64,000 bases of DNA, from the NCBI RefSeq assembly GCF_003254475.1, contig NZ_QFYQ01000001.1, forward strand, positions 558,001-622,000, given 5' to 3'. The position numbers and the translations under genes were made by a program. Within the stretch, counting starts at the first letter, position 1, and each line of letters opens with the position of its first letter. Below the pieces are notes generated by a model that saw only the letters and a list, made by a program, of their open reading frames with translations, was not told the origin of the DNA and made no database searches. Positions 54,845 to 64,000 of this stretch are shown one piece after another. This DNA comes from Phenylobacterium soli (GTDB taxonomy: Bacteria; Pseudomonadota; Alphaproteobacteria; Caulobacterales; Caulobacteraceae).

Positions 54845-56095
54845 TTACAGCGCCTCGCCGCGGAGCAGCCGCGGCAGGTCGCCGACGGCGCCGCCGGCCT
54901 CCTGCATGAAGAACTTGCGCGCCGGGCCAATGCGGTTGACCGCCGACATGCCGAGGCCGCGGCCCAGCCGCAGCAGCGGGTTGTCGTTGGAGAACAGCCG
55001 CACGAACAGGTCCATGCCGGCCGAGAGCGAGGCGGTGTCGAACCGCCGCCAGGCCGCGTAGCGCTCCAGCACGGCCTCGGAGCCGAAGTCCTCGCCCAGG
55101 CGCGCGGCCTCGACGATGGTCTCTGCCAGGGCGGCCGCTCCCTTGAGGCCGAGGTTCAGCCCCTGCCCCGCGATCGGGTGCACGCCGTGGGCGGCGTCGC
55201 CCAGGAGGGCGATGCGCGGCGCGGTCAGCCGCTCGGCGAGCTGCAGGCTGAGCGGATAGGTGAAGACCGGCCCCTGGCGCTTGGCCTCGCCCAGGAAGTC
55301 GCCGAAGCGGCGCTGCAGGTGGGCGTGGAAGACCTCGTCGCGCGCCGACTTGAGGGCCGCGCCCCGGCTCGTGCTCTCGGTCCACACGAGGCTCGCCCGG
55401 TCCTCGGTGAGCGGCAGGATGGCGAACGGGCCCGAGGGCAGGAAGTATTCGTGGGCGACGCCCTCGTGCGGCCGGTCGAGTTTGACCGTCGCGACGACGC
55501 CCACCTGGCGGTAGTCCCAGCCGATCGTGCCGATCCCGGCCTGCTCGCGGATCACCGAACCGCGGCCCTCGGCGCCCACCACCAGCGGCGCGGTGAGCGT
55601 GCGGCCGTCGGCCAGCGACACCGACACCTCGCGCGGCCCCGCCTCGGCGCCGACGACGCGGGCCGGCGCCAGCACCTCGACCCCGGCGTCCAGCAGCGCC
55701 TGGGCGAGGCCGGCCCGGGTGTGCCGGTTCTGCAGCATGTAGCCGAGCGGCTCGCCCTCCGAGCGGTCGGCGATCTCCTCGGAATCGAAGCGCAGGAAGA
55801 AGGGCGAATGAGCCCCCGCCGAGGCCCCCGGCAGGCGGCCGTCGGTGACCAGGATCTGCTCGATACGCTGGGCGTGCGGCTCCAGATGCGGCGCGGCCCC
55901 GAGCGCGCGCCACTGGCGGAAGTTGGCGTAGGCGATGGCCGAGGCCCGGCCGTCGAACGTCGGGGCGATCTGGGCGTCGAAGGCGACGGGATCGATCAGC
56001 AGGGGCTTCAGCCCCGCCTTGGCGAGCGCCAGGCCCAGGGTCGCCCCGGCCATGCCGGCCCCGGCGATGATCACATCGGCGTCGAACTTCGCCAT
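54845..56095 (-). CDS. UbiH/UbiF-family FAD-dependent hydroxylase
   Basis: The 416-residue flavoprotein monooxygenase probably hydroxylates a ubiquinone precursor. Seen motifs are the FAD-binding DVIIAGAGMAGATLGLALAK, GRASAIAYANFRQWRALG, LVVGAEGRGSVIREQAGI (the DG-like motif with Glu), WDYRQVGVVATVKLDRPHEG and RIALLGDAAHGVHPIAGQGL, followed by NLGLKGAAALAETI. Which ring position it hydroxylates cannot be told, since alphaproteobacteria use UbiH, UbiF, UbiL or UbiM differently. It is 17 bp downstream of fabI. Confidence 0.88.
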   Translation of the reverse strand: MAKFDADVIIAGAGMAGATLGLALAKAGLKPLLIDPVAFDAQIAPTFDGRASAIAYANFRQWRALGAAPHLEPHAQRIEQILVTDGRLPGASAGAHSPFFLRFDSEEIADRSEGEPLGYMLQNRHTRAGLAQALLDAGVEVLAPARVVGAEAGPREVSVSLADGRTLTAPLVVGAEGRGSVIREQAGIGTIGWDYRQVGVVATVKLDRPHEGVAHEYFLPSGPFAILPLTEDRASLVWTESTSRGAALKSARDEVFHAHLQRRFGDFLGEAKRQGPVFTYPLSLQLAERLTAPRIALLGDAAHGVHPIAGQGLNLGLKGAAALAETIVEAARLGEDFGSEAVLERYAAWRRFDTASLSAGMDLFVRLFSNDNPLLRLGRGLGMSAVNRIGPARKFFMQEAGGAVGDLPRLLRGEAL

Positions 56096-56112
56096 GTCGC
56101 ACTCCGAAAGGG

Positions 56113-56934
56113 TCAGCCCTCGCCGCCCTCGTCTTCCGTGAAGCCCATGATGTGGAAGCCGGCGTCCACGTGGACCACCTCGCCGGTGGTCGACAGCCCG
56201 AGGTCGGACAGCAGCCACAGGGCGGCGCCCGCGACGCCCTCCATCGAGGTGTCTTCCCTCATCGCCGACAGCGAGCGGCCCTTGGCCAGCATGCCGCGGC
56301 CGCCGGAAATGCCGGCCAGCGACAGGGTCTTCATGGCTCCCGGCGAGAGCGCGTTGACGCGGATCTTCCTGGGGCCGAGGTCGCGGGCGGCGTAGCGCAC
56401 CGCGGCCTCCAGGGCGGCCTTGGCGACGCCCATGGTGTTGTAGTTCGGGATTGCCCGCTCGGAACCCATGTAGGTCAGGGTGACGATCGAGCCGCCGGTC
56501 TCGGGCATCAGGGCCGCGGCGCGGCGCGCGCAGTCCACGAAGCTGAAGGCCGAGATGTTCATGGCCCGCAGGAAGCCCTCGCGGGTGGTGTTCTCGACGA
56601 ACGAGCCCTTCAGCTCGTCCTTGTTGGCGAAGGCGATGGCGTGGAGGAAGAAGTCGATCGTCCCGAAGGCGTTCTTCACCGTGTCGAACGCCGCGTCCAT
56701 CGAGGCGTCGTCGGTGACGTCCATGGGCGCCAGGACCTTGACCCCCGCCTGCTCGGCGAGAGGCTCGACGCGCCGCTCCATGCCCGGCAGGTGCAGGAAG
56801 GCCATTTCGGCGCCCTGCGCGGCGAGCTGGCTGGCGATGCCCCAGGCGATGGACTGGTGGTTCGCGACCCCGGTGATCACGCCCCGCTTGCCCTTCATCA
56901 GCTCGCCCTTGGGCATCTGGTAGTCTTCGGCCAC
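56113..56934 (-). CDS. fabI: Enoyl-[acyl-carrier-protein] reductase (NADH)
   Basis: FabI makes the final reduction in each fatty-acid elongation cycle and is the triclosan target. The 273-residue SDR-type protein has the pattern GKRGVITGVANHQSIAWGIA, LAPMDVTDDASMDAAFDTVK, DFFLHAIAFANKDELKGSFV and GSIVTLTYMGSERAIPNYNT with the first Tyr. The catalytic Tyr-x6-Lys lies in YNTMGVAKAALEAAVRYAAR (Tyr and Lys seven apart). GGISGGRGMLAKGR-like loops follow. The stop is 17 bp before the UbiH-family gene. Confidence 0.95.
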   Translation of the reverse strand: MAEDYQMPKGELMKGKRGVITGVANHQSIAWGIASQLAAQGAEMAFLHLPGMERRVEPLAEQAGVKVLAPMDVTDDASMDAAFDTVKNAFGTIDFFLHAIAFANKDELKGSFVENTTREGFLRAMNISAFSFVDCARRAAALMPETGGSIVTLTYMGSERAIPNYNTMGVAKAALEAAVRYAARDLGPRKIRVNALSPGAMKTLSLAGISGGRGMLAKGRSLSAMREDTSMEGVAGAALWLLSDLGLSTTGEVVHVDAGFHIMGFTEDEGGEG

Positions 56935-57052
56935 GTGGGCTCTCCCTCGCTTCTCCCGGTCCGCGGTTTGTGGACGGGGCGGCCGGCTTAGGCAAGCCTG
57001 GGCTTGAAAGGCTTCATTTCCCGCCCGGGCTGGGCGATACCGGGCAGGAGCG

Positions 57053-58825
57053 ATGGCCGAGATCCCCTATCTCCCGCGACCGCGACCCGCCCGGTTCCTG
57101 GCCGGACTGCGCCGGAGGCTGCGCGAAAGCGAGCTCTGGCTGATCGTGCTGTCGATCGGCGTCGGGGCCGCCGCCGGCCTGCTGGCGGTCTTCCAGGCGC
57201 GCATCGCCCATTATCTGCAGATGTGGTTCTACGGGATCGACTTCGAGGAGCATCTCTCGGCGACGGCCCGCATCCAGCTCATCGACATGATCTGGCTGCC
57301 GCTCGGGGGCCTCGTGCTGGGCTTGGTCTCCTGGCTGGTGCGCCGCCGGCGCCAGGCCCCGCTCATCGACGTGGTCGAGGCCAACGCGCTGCACGGCGGC
57401 GCCCTGCCGCTCTCGGACAGCGCGATCGTCTGCGCCCAGACCCTGATCTCCAACGGCGTCGGCGGCTCGGTTGGCCTCGAGGCCGCCTATGCCCAGGCGG
57501 GCGGGGCGGCCGCCTCCTTCACCGCCCAGCGGCTGAAGATGCGCCGCCACGACATGCGCATCCTCGTCGGCGCCGGAGCGGGCGCCGCCATCGGCGCGGC
57601 CTTCGGCGCGCCGCTCACCGGCGCCTTCTACGCCTTCGAGATCGTCATTGGCTCCTACACGCCCTCGGCGATCGCGCCCGTGGCCGCCGCCTCCCTGGCC
57701 AGCGTCGTCACCGCCCAGGCGCTGGGCGGCATCCCCTATGTGATCCAAGTCCAGGCGCTGCGCGCGCCCGACATCGCCGCCTACCTGCTCTACGGGGGGC
57801 TCGGCCTCGTCTGCGCCCTGGCGGGCGTGGTGATCATGCGGCTGACCGCCCGGGTCGATCAGCTGGCGCGGCTGATGCCGGGACCCTCGTTCCTCAAGCC
57901 GGCGATCGGCGGCGTGATCCTCGCCGGCCTCGCCATCGCCTCGCCCCAGACCATGTCGGCCGGCCACGGGGCGCTGCACCTCGACCTGTCCATGGACGCC
58001 TCGATCGCCTTCCTGGCGACGGTGTTCTGCCTCAAGATCCTGGCCTCCTCGACGGCCCTGGGCTTCGGCTTCCGCGGCGGCCTGTTCTTCGCCTCCCTGT
58101 TCCTGGGCTCCCTGCTCGGCCAGATCTACGCCCGCTCCATCGCCTACATTCCGATGGCGACGGAGGTCTCAGCCCAGAACGCGGCCCTCGTGGGCATGGG
58201 CGCGCTGGCGGTGTCCATCGTCGGCGGGCCCCTGACGATGAGCTTCCTGGTGCTGGAGGCGACGCGCGACTTCGGCGTCGCCGCCGCCACCCTCGCCGCC
58301 GCCCTGATCGCCTCGACCGTGGTGCGCGAGCGGTTCGGCTACTCCTTCTCCACCTGGCGTCTTCACCTGCGCGGCGAGACCATCCGCTCCGCCCGCGACG
58401 TCGGCTGGATCCGCACCCTCACGGCGGGCCGCATGATGCGCCAGGACACGCGCGTCTTCCCGGCCGACGGCGACATCGCCGAGTTCCGCCGCCGCTTCCC
58501 CCTGGGCTCCACCTCGCGGGTGATCCTCACCGACGACGCCGGCCGCTACGCGGGCATCCTCCTGACGCCCTCCGCCTTCGCCGACGACGTCCACCCCGAC
58601 GCCAAGGCCGCCAGCCTGGCGGTCCAGCAGCAGGCGACCCTGGCGCCGGACCAGGACATCGAGGCGGTGATGCGCGCCTTTCAGGCGGCCGAGGCCGACG
58701 ACCTGGCGGTAGTGGACGAGGAGGGCCGTGTGCTGGGGCTGGTCGGCGAGGCCTACGTCACCCGCCGCTACGCCTCGGAGCTGGAGCGCCAGCACCTCGA
58801 GATCTACGGCGAGGCCAAGGGCTGA
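57053..58825 (+). CDS. ClC-family chloride channel/antiporter with CBS-type C-terminus
   Basis: The 590-residue protein begins with a short cytosolic part and has about a dozen membrane helices. Typical ClC blocks are IVCAQTLISNGVGGSVGLEA (GxGGSVGxE type), ILVGAGAGAAIGAAFGAPLT, GAFYAFEIVIGSYTPSAIAP and FCLKILASSTALGFGFRGGL-FFASLFLG. The C-terminal 150 residues form a CBS-like pair (MMRQDTRVFPADGDIAEFRR, VEEGR-like LAVVDEEGRVLGLVGEAYVT). It could move chloride, fluoride or nitrate. It lies between fabI and fabB, against their direction. Confidence 0.9.
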   Translation: MAEIPYLPRPRPARFLAGLRRRLRESELWLIVLSIGVGAAAGLLAVFQARIAHYLQMWFYGIDFEEHLSATARIQLIDMIWLPLGGLVLGLVSWLVRRRRQAPLIDVVEANALHGGALPLSDSAIVCAQTLISNGVGGSVGLEAAYAQAGGAAASFTAQRLKMRRHDMRILVGAGAGAAIGAAFGAPLTGAFYAFEIVIGSYTPSAIAPVAAASLASVVTAQALGGIPYVIQVQALRAPDIAAYLLYGGLGLVCALAGVVIMRLTARVDQLARLMPGPSFLKPAIGGVILAGLAIASPQTMSAGHGALHLDLSMDASIAFLATVFCLKILASSTALGFGFRGGLFFASLFLGSLLGQIYARSIAYIPMATEVSAQNAALVGMGALAVSIVGGPLTMSFLVLEATRDFGVAAATLAAALIASTVVRERFGYSFSTWRLHLRGETIRSARDVGWIRTLTAGRMMRQDTRVFPADGDIAEFRRRFPLGSTSRVILTDDAGRYAGILLTPSAFADDVHPDAKAASLAVQQQATLAPDQDIEAVMRAFQAAEADDLAVVDEEGRVLGLVGEAYVTRRYASELERQHLEIYGEAKG

Positions 58826-58843
58826 GCGGCGCGGCCGGGGGGT

Positions 58844-60052
58844 CTAGACCCGGCTCATCACCAGGCAGCCGTTGGTGCCGCCGAAGCCGAAGCTGTTCGA
58901 CATCGCCGTCTCGATCGGCTTGTCGTGGCGCTTGGTCAGGATCGGCAGGTCGGCGAAGGCTGGGTCGAGGGTGTCGATGTGGGCGCTCTCGGCGACGAAG
59001 CCGTTGTTGAGCATCAGCAGGCAGTAGATCGCCTCCTGCGCGCCCGCCGCGCCCAGGCTGTGGCCGGTCAGGGACTTGGTCGAGGAGATCAGCGGGGCCT
59101 TGTCGCCGAACACCGCGCGCACGGCCTCCATCTCCTTGATGTCGCCCACCGGCGTCGAGGTGCCGTGGGTGTTGAGGTAGTCGATCGGCCGCCTGTCGTT
59201 GGGCATCGCCAGGCGCATGCAGCGCGCCGCGCCCTCGCCCGACGGGGCGACCATGTCGTAGCCGTCGGAGTTGGCGGCGTAGCCCACCACCTCGCCATAG
59301 ATCTTCGCGCCGCGCGCCTTGGCGTGCTCGTACTCCTCGAGCACCACGATCCCGGCCCCGCCGGCGATCACGAAGCCGTCGCGGTCCTTGTCGTAGGCGC
59401 GGCTGGCCACCGCCGGCCGGTCGTTGAAGTTCGAGCTCATCGCGCCCATGGCGTCGAACAGCACGCTGAGCGTCCAGTCGATCTCCTCGGTGCCGCCCGC
59501 GAAGACGATGTCCTGCTTGCCCATCGCGATCTGCTCGTAGCCGGTGCCGATGCAGTGGGTGGAGGTGGCGCAGGCGGAGGAGATCGAGAAGTTCAGGCCG
59601 CGGATCTTGAACCAGGTCGACAGCGTCGCCGACGGGCCCGAGCTCATCGCCTTGGGCACCGCGAAGGGGCCGACGCGCTTGGGGCCCTTGGTGCGGGCGG
59701 TCTCGGCCGCCTCGATGATCGAGCGGGTCGAGGCGCCGCCGGAGCCGACGATGAGGCCGGTGCGCTCGTTGGAGATGTCGCCGTCCTCGAGGCCGCTGTC
59801 GGCGATCGCCTGTTCCATGGCGATGTGGCCGAAGGCCGTGCCCTGGGCGAGGAAGCGGGCCGCCCGGCGGTCGACCATCGACTCCCAGTCGATCTGCGGC
59901 GGGGCGTGGACCTGGCTGCGGAAGCCGAGCTCGGCGTATTCCGGCGCGGCGACGATGCCCGACTTGGCCTCGCGCAGGGAGGCGAGGACCTCGTTGGCGT
60001 TATTGCCGATCGAGGACACGACCCCGATCCCGGTGACGACGACGCGGCGCAT
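58844..60052 (-). CDS. fabB: Beta-ketoacyl-ACP synthase I
   Basis: FabB elongates unsaturated intermediates made by FabA. The 402-residue protein starts [20 protein letters not shown]. It has the nucleophile Cys in [20 protein letters not shown] (about residue 162), His in [20 protein letters not shown] and Lys/His in [20 protein letters not shown], and the ending [18 protein letters not shown]. It is 24 bp downstream of fabA in the same direction, forming the usual fabAB operon of proteobacteria. Confidence 0.95.
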   Translation of the reverse strand: MRRVVVTGIGVVSSIGNNANEVLASLREAKSGIVAAPEYAELGFRSQVHAPPQIDWESMVDRRAARFLAQGTAFGHIAMEQAIADSGLEDGDISNERTGLIVGSGGASTRSIIEAAETARTKGPKRVGPFAVPKAMSSGPSATLSTWFKIRGLNFSISSACATSTHCIGTGYEQIAMGKQDIVFAGGTEEIDWTLSVLFDAMGAMSSNFNDRPAVASRAYDKDRDGFVIAGGAGIVVLEEYEHAKARGAKIYGEVVGYAANSDGYDMVAPSGEGAARCMRLAMPNDRRPIDYLNTHGTSTPVGDIKEMEAVRAVFGDKAPLISSTKSLTGHSLGAAGAQEAIYCLLMLNNGFVAESAHIDTLDPAFADLPILTKRHDKPIETAMSNSFGFGGTNGCLVMSRV

Positions 60053-60076
60053 GCTTCCTTCCCGTCTGCGCGATTC

Positions 60077-60592
60077 TTACGACCGCTGATAAAGGCCGAC
60101 GCGCAGGTCTTCCGCCGTATAGATAGGCTCTCCGTCGGCTTCCAGCACCCCGTCGCCGATGCCCATGACGAGGCGACGGTTGATCACCCGCTTCATGTCG
60201 ATCTTGTAGGTGACCAGCTTCTTGTCCGGCGTCACCTCGCCCGCGAACTTCACCGCGCCGCAGCCGAGCGCCCGGCCGCGGCCCTTGCCGCCGATCCAGC
60301 CGAGGAAGAAGCCGACCAGCTGCCACATGGCGTCGAGCCCGAGGCTGCCCGGCATCACCGGGTCGCCGATGAAGTGGCAGTCGTAGAACCAGAGCTTGGG
60401 ATTGATGTCGAACTCGGCCTCGATGTAGCCGAGCCCGTATTTCCCGCCCTCGTCCGTGATCTTGATGATGCGGTCGAACAGCAGCATCGGCGGAGCCGGA
60501 AGCTGCGCATTGCCCGGGCCGAACATCTCGCCGCGGGCGCAGGCCATGAGCTCGTCGAAGCTGTAATGGTCCTTGGCCTTGACGCTGGTCAT
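60077..60592 (-). CDS. fabA: 3-hydroxydecanoyl-ACP dehydratase/isomerase
   Basis: FabA dehydrates 3-hydroxydecanoyl-ACP and isomerises the product to cis-3-decenoyl-ACP, starting unsaturated fatty-acid synthesis. The 171-residue protein has [20 protein letters not shown], then [20 protein letters not shown] with the active His73 and Asp87 in [20 protein letters not shown], and [20 protein letters not shown]. It leads the fabA-fabB pair. Confidence 0.96.
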   Translation of the reverse strand: MTSVKAKDHYSFDELMACARGEMFGPGNAQLPAPPMLLFDRIIKITDEGGKYGLGYIEAEFDINPKLWFYDCHFIGDPVMPGSLGLDAMWQLVGFFLGWIGGKGRGRALGCGAVKFAGEVTPDKKLVTYKIDMKRVINRRLVMGIGDGVLEADGEPIYTAEDLRVGLYQRS

Positions 60593-60648
60593 CTGGTGTT
60601 TTCGTTCCCTTGAGGCGTCAGGCCCCTAGCATGAGCCGGTTCGACGGC

Positions 60649-61173
60649 TCAATGACATTGCGGCGCTTCGGCCGTGCCCCAGAGGTCGCCCTCCCGAGCC
60701 CAACCCGAGACGCCGTCGGCCTTCACGCGGCACCAACCCTTCTCGCAGCGGTCCAACGCCGCCAGCGCCCGCGAGTTCAGGAAGGCCGCCGGCTTGGCGT
60801 CCGGCTTGGGCCTGCGGAGCAGGGTCACCCGCGCCTCGCGGGTGTTCATCACCATGCGGCGGCCGTCAGTCGTCCGCTTGTGCACCCAGACGAGGCCGCC
60901 CTGCGGATCGCAGACGCGCCGCCACTCGGAGGTTTCGGCCACCACCTGCACCGGCAGGCCCTTCACCGTGTAGACCCACAGCAGCCTGTGGTCGTCGCCA
61001 GGGCCGGCGCGGGCGTTCACCCGGTCGAACTTTAGGGAGACGTAGCGCGGCACCGGCAGGCCCGAGGGGGTCTGGCGCTCGGCGCCCGCGCTCGGGACGG
61101 CGCTCGCCGCGAGCAGAAAACCGAGGGTGGCGCCCACCAAGGAAGCTGTCCGCCGCGTCAACCCGATCCCCAT
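60649..61173 (-). CDS. Secreted SH3-domain protein
   Basis: The 174-residue product has a signal peptide (TASLVGATLGFLLAASAVPS, cleavage after AGA). Two bacterial SH3-like repeats follow: one from RYVSLKFDRVNARAGPGDDH to GGLVWVHKRTTDG, the other from VTLLRRPKPDAKPAAFLNSR to WCRVKADGVSGWAREGDLWG. Such proteins usually bind cell wall or partner proteins in the periplasm. Two Cys in the mature part (RRVCDP, DRCEKGWC) may form disulfides. It is 56 bp upstream of fabA. Confidence 0.85.
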   Translation of the reverse strand: MGIGLTRRTASLVGATLGFLLAASAVPSAGAERQTPSGLPVPRYVSLKFDRVNARAGPGDDHRLLWVYTVKGLPVQVVAETSEWRRVCDPQGGLVWVHKRTTDGRRMVMNTREARVTLLRRPKPDAKPAAFLNSRALAALDRCEKGWCRVKADGVSGWAREGDLWGTAEAPQCH

Positions 61174-61284
61174 TCCCGCGCGGCTCGCCTTGGCCGCTCG
61201 GAGCCCCTTTGCTAGAGGTGCTCAAGTGAAGCCCCAGGCGCGGCCGAAGCAGCGCTCAAGGCACGTCCCCTTTTCAAGTCGCAC

Positions 61285-62271
61285 ATGCCCGCCCGCAAGC
61301 CGAAAGTCATCGTCACGCGCAAACTCCCCGATCCGGTGGAGACGAGGATGCGCGAGCTGTTCGACGCGGAGCTCAACCTCTCAGACGAGCCGATGACGCG
61401 CGCCCGCCTCGAGGACGCGGTCGGCCGCGCCGAGGTGCTGGCGCCGACCATCACCGACAAGATCGACGCCGAGCTGATCGCCAAGGCGGGGGACAAGCTC
61501 AAGCTGATCGCCAACTTCGGGGCCGGGGTCGACCACATCGACGTCGCCGCCGCCACGGCCAGGGGCATCGCCGTCACCAACACCCCCGGCGTCCTCACCG
61601 AGGACACCGCCGACCTCACCATGGCCCTGATCATGGCCGTCTCGCGCCGGATCGTGGAGGGCGTGCGGGCGGTGGAGGCGGGCCAGTTCGTCGGCTGGAC
61701 GCCGACCTGGATGATGGGCCATCGGGTCACCGGCAAGCGGCTCGGCATCATCGGCATGGGCCGCATCGGCCAGGCGGTGGCGCGCCGCGCCAAGGCCTTC
61801 GGCCTGCAGATCCACTATCACAACCGCAAGCCGGTCTCGCCGCGCATCGCCGAGGAGCTGGAGGCCACCTACTGGGAGAGCCTCGACCAGATGATGGCCC
61901 GGATGGACATCATCACGGTGCACTCGCCGCACACGCCGGCCACCTATCACCTGCTCTCGGCCCGGCGGCTGAAGCTGATGCAGCCGCACGCCATCCTCAT
62001 AAACACCGCCCGCGGCGAGATCATCGACGAGCAGGCCCTGGCCGACCTGCTGGAGAGCCGCGCGATCGCCGGCGCCGGGCTCGACGTCTTCGAGTTCGAG
62101 CCGACGATCAATCCGAAGCTGCTCAAGCTGCCCAACGCAGTGCTGCTGCCCCACATGGGCTCGGCCACCATCGAGGGCCGCATCGACATGGGCGAGAAGG
62201 TGATCATCAACATCCGCACCTGGATGGACGGTCACAAGCCGCCGGACCGCGTCCTGCCCCAGATGCTGTAG
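61285..62271 (+). CDS. D-2-hydroxyacid dehydrogenase (glyoxylate/hydroxypyruvate reductase-like)
   Basis: The 328-residue NAD(P)-dependent enzyme has the Rossmann motif GKRLGIIGMGRIGQAVARRA. Its catalytic Arg is in ILINTARGEIIDEQALADLL, Glu in GLDVFEFEPTINPKLLKLPN and His in AVLLPHMGSATIEGRIDMGE. ANFGAGVDHIDVAAATARGI lies in the substrate domain. Reduction of glyoxylate or hydroxypyruvate to glycolate or glycerate is likely. It diverges from the SH3 gene and converges on the MoeB/ThiF gene. Confidence 0.9.
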   Translation: MPARKPKVIVTRKLPDPVETRMRELFDAELNLSDEPMTRARLEDAVGRAEVLAPTITDKIDAELIAKAGDKLKLIANFGAGVDHIDVAAATARGIAVTNTPGVLTEDTADLTMALIMAVSRRIVEGVRAVEAGQFVGWTPTWMMGHRVTGKRLGIIGMGRIGQAVARRAKAFGLQIHYHNRKPVSPRIAEELEATYWESLDQMMARMDIITVHSPHTPATYHLLSARRLKLMQPHAILINTARGEIIDEQALADLLESRAIAGAGLDVFEFEPTINPKLLKLPNAVLLPHMGSATIEGRIDMGEKVIINIRTWMDGHKPPDRVLPQML

Positions 62272-62281
62272 GCGAGGGGCT

Positions 62282-63025
62282 CTAGGCGCCCCCGCCGCAC
62301 ACCGGGCACTCCGGATCGGCGGCGACCCTCACCGTCCGGGTCTCGGCGGCGAGCGCGTCGTAGATCATCAGCCGGCCGGTCAGCGGCTCGCCCGCCCCGG
62401 TCATCAGCTTGATCGCCTCCAGGGCCATCATCGAGCCGATCACCCCCGCCAGGGCGCCGACCACGCCGACGGCCGAGCAGGTTTCGGCGTCCGGCGGGAT
62501 CTCGGGCACCAGGCACTGGTAGCAGGGCCGCCCGGGATAGACGCCCACCTGCCCCGTCCAGCGGCCGATCGCCCCGGAGACCAGCGGCTTGCCGTGCCGG
62601 ACGCAGGCGGCGTTGACGCAGAAGCGGGTGGCGAAGTCGTCGGTGCCGTCGAGCACCAGGTCGACGCCCTCGACCAGCTTGTCCGCCGTCTCGTCGGAGA
62701 AGGCGCCGTTGAAGCCGGCCACGAAGATGTGCGGATTGAGCGCCGCAAGGCGGTCGGCGGCGGCTTCGGGCTTGGGCCGGCCGAGGTCCTCCTCGGTGTA
62801 GATCACCTGGCGCTGCAGGTTGGACAGATCCACGTCGTCCGGGTCGGCCAGGATGATCGTGCCGACCCCGGCCGCGGCCAGGTAGAGGGCGGCCGGGGCG
62901 CCCAGTCCGCCGGCCCCGACGATCAGGGCGCTGGCGCTCTTCAGCTTCTGCTGGCCGGGCCCGCCCACCTCGCGCAGCACGAGGTGGCGTGCATAGCGTT
63001 CGATCTCCTGGTCGGTGAAGACCAT
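62282..63025 (-). CDS. moeB: MoeB/ThiF-family adenylyltransferase
   Basis: The 247-residue E1-like enzyme activates the C-terminus of a sulfur-carrier protein (MoaD or ThiS) with ATP. Seen are [80 protein letters not shown] and [20 protein letters not shown] with the catalytic-type Cys. A C-terminal CPVCGGG supplies part of the zinc site. MoeB and ThiF cannot be told apart reliably here. It is divergent from hslV with a 41-bp gap. Confidence 0.9.
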   Translation of the reverse strand: MVFTDQEIERYARHLVLREVGGPGQQKLKSASALIVGAGGLGAPAALYLAAAGVGTIILADPDDVDLSNLQRQVIYTEEDLGRPKPEAAADRLAALNPHIFVAGFNGAFSDETADKLVEGVDLVLDGTDDFATRFCVNAACVRHGKPLVSGAIGRWTGQVGVYPGRPCYQCLVPEIPPDAETCSAVGVVGALAGVIGSMMALEAIKLMTGAGEPLTGRLMIYDALAAETRTVRVAADPECPVCGGGA

Positions 63026-63066
63026 GTAACTTGACCTGTCCTAGAGCCGTGGCCACATCGGCGGCC

Positions 63067-63615
63067 ATGTCCGACGCCGCTCCGCACCCGAACTGGCACG
63101 GGACCACCATCTTGGCCGTCCGGAAGGGCGGCGCAACCGTCGTCGCCGGCGACGGTCAGGTCTCGATGGGCCAGACCATCGTCAAAGGCAACGCCCGAAA
63201 GGTCCGCCGGCTGGCGGGCGGCAAGGTCGTGGCCGGCTTCGCCGGGGCGACCGCCGACGCCTTCACCCTCATCGAGCGGCTCGAGGCCAAGCTCGAGCAA
63301 TATCCCGAGCAGCTGGCCCGGGCCTGCGTCGATCTCGCCAAGGACTGGCGCACCGACCGCTACCTGCGTCGGCTCGAGGCCATGCTGATCGTCGCCAGCG
63401 CCACCGAGATCTTCACCGTCACCGGCATGGGCGATGTGCTGGAGCCCGAGAGCGGGGTCACCGCCATCGGCTCTGGCGGCAACTATGCGCTGGCCGCCGC
63501 CCGCGCCCTGATGGACTCCGACCTCGACGCCGAGGCGATCGCCCGCAAGGCCATGGGCATCGCCGCCGACATCTGCGTCTACACCAACCGGGAGCTCGTC
63601 GTTGAAACCGTCTGA
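63067..63615 (+). CDS. hslV: ATP-dependent protease peptidase subunit HslV
   Basis: HslV forms a double hexamer that degrades unfolded proteins with the HslU ATPase. The 182-residue protein starts [20 protein letters not shown]; the nucleophile is Thr13 after cleavage of the 12-residue leader. Others are [60 protein letters not shown] and [20 protein letters not shown]. The ATG at 63067 fits the usual alphaproteobacterial leader length. A secreted-protein gene overlaps its end; hslU is not in view. Confidence 0.95.
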   Translation: MSDAAPHPNWHGTTILAVRKGGATVVAGDGQVSMGQTIVKGNARKVRRLAGGKVVAGFAGATADAFTLIERLEAKLEQYPEQLARACVDLAKDWRTDRYLRRLEAMLIVASATEIFTVTGMGDVLEPESGVTAIGSGGNYALAAARALMDSDLDAEAIARKAMGIAADICVYTNRELVVETV

Positions 63616-64000
63616 CGCGGCGGCCCTCGTCGCCGGCCTCGCCGCCGCCCTGGTCCTGCCCTCGGCCGCCTGGGCTGCGCCTCACATGGCCTCCAAAGCC
63701 GATCCGGCCCAGGTGGTCGCCGCCGAGCGGGCCTTCGCCGCCGACGGCCTGGCGCTGGGCGTCAAGCAGAGCTTCCTCAAGCATTCCGCGCCGACCGGCA
63801 TCGTCTTCAATCCCGAGCCCCAGCTCGCCCAGGCGGTCTATGGCGCGGCGCCCGACGGCGGCACGACGAAGCTCGTCTGGTGGCCGCTCTGGGCCGGGAT
63901 CGCCCGGTCCGGCGACCTCGGCTTCACCACCGGCCCGTTCAGCGTCAATGACGCCCCGCGCGCCTGGTACTTCACCGTCTGGGCGCGCCAGCCGGACGGC
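63602..64000 (+). CDS. Secreted protein of unknown function (partial, runs off the right edge)
   Basis: A frame open to the end of the window starts at a TTG at 63602, inside the last codons of hslV. It encodes a signal peptide ([20 protein letters not shown], cleavage after WAA) followed by [40 protein letters not shown] and [20 protein letters not shown]. The last part resembles a SnoaL/NTF2-like domain. The start is inferred from overlap and the signal peptide; GTG or ATG alternatives are absent near it. At least 133 residues are visible. Confidence 0.65.
   Translation, partial: MKPSDAAALVAGLAAALVLPSAAWAAPHMASKADPAQVVAAERAFAADGLALGVKQSFLKHSAPTGIVFNPEPQLAQAVYGAAPDGGTTKLVWWPLWAGIARSGDLGFTTGPFSVNDAPRAWYFTVWARQPDG

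Overview
The window comes from a GC-rich alphaproteobacterial chromosome, most likely a member of the Caulobacteraceae (Phenylobacterium- or Caulobacter-like). This is inferred from the hrcA-rph-rdgB-hemW order, a large NAD-specific glutamate dehydrogenase of the GdhZ type, a CnoX with an intact WCGPC motif, a CC0125/CC1285-type lipoprotein, a LuxR-HTH/transmembrane protein typical of Caulobacterales, and dispersed intergenic palindromes. Almost all of it is dense chromosomal housekeeping sequence with short gaps and many 4-bp stop/start or stop/stop overlaps.

Layout. 1-9.5 kb: heat-shock repressor hrcA (cut by the left edge), rph, a small membrane peptide/DUF2975/Xre operon, rdgB, hemW, namZ, a DOMON-like gene, rsmI, yraN, a SirB1-like gene and gshB. 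9.6-18 kb: the Mg-chelatase-like competence ATPase gene comM (yifB), broken twice. The first break is a scar carrying the start of a large serine recombinase gene; about 60 codons of comM are missing there. The second is a 6.76-kb IS1595-family (ISXO2-like) transposon with perfect 18-bp terminal inverted repeats and a target duplication. Besides its transposase it carries eight or so passenger genes of lower GC. Four of these form a tight operon: a winged-helix-like protein, a GIY-YIG nuclease, a DUF2130 protein with a PD-(D/E)xK-like signature, and a 74-residue protein. This is the best candidate in the window for an undescribed (possibly defence) system.

18-33 kb: small secreted and membrane proteins, regulators (including a LuxR-type gene with a second gene nested out of frame in its linker), a sensorless hybrid histidine kinase, AmpG, a trypsin-like protease, DUF350, rlmN, a quinone reductase, two SDRs, a DMT exporter, a YkvA protein, a HerA-like ATPase and an AI-2E/PerM family protein. 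33.5-45 kb: gdhZ with a strong upstream hairpin, purH, rpe, rsmB, an SDHAF4 homologue, pyrF, marC and an SDR. 45-57 kb: kup, argG, KTSC, MAPEG, lipoprotein, DUF4337, tRNA-Gly(GCC), DUF6065, a ProX-like deacylase, a cnoX/Lon-N/Trm112 operon and a UbiH-family gene. 57-64 kb: unsaturated fatty-acid synthesis (fabA-fabB, fabI) split by a ClC transporter gene, an SH3 protein, a 2-hydroxyacid dehydrogenase, a MoeB/ThiF protein, hslV and a secreted protein cut by the right edge. I saw no CRISPR array, rRNA or replication origin.
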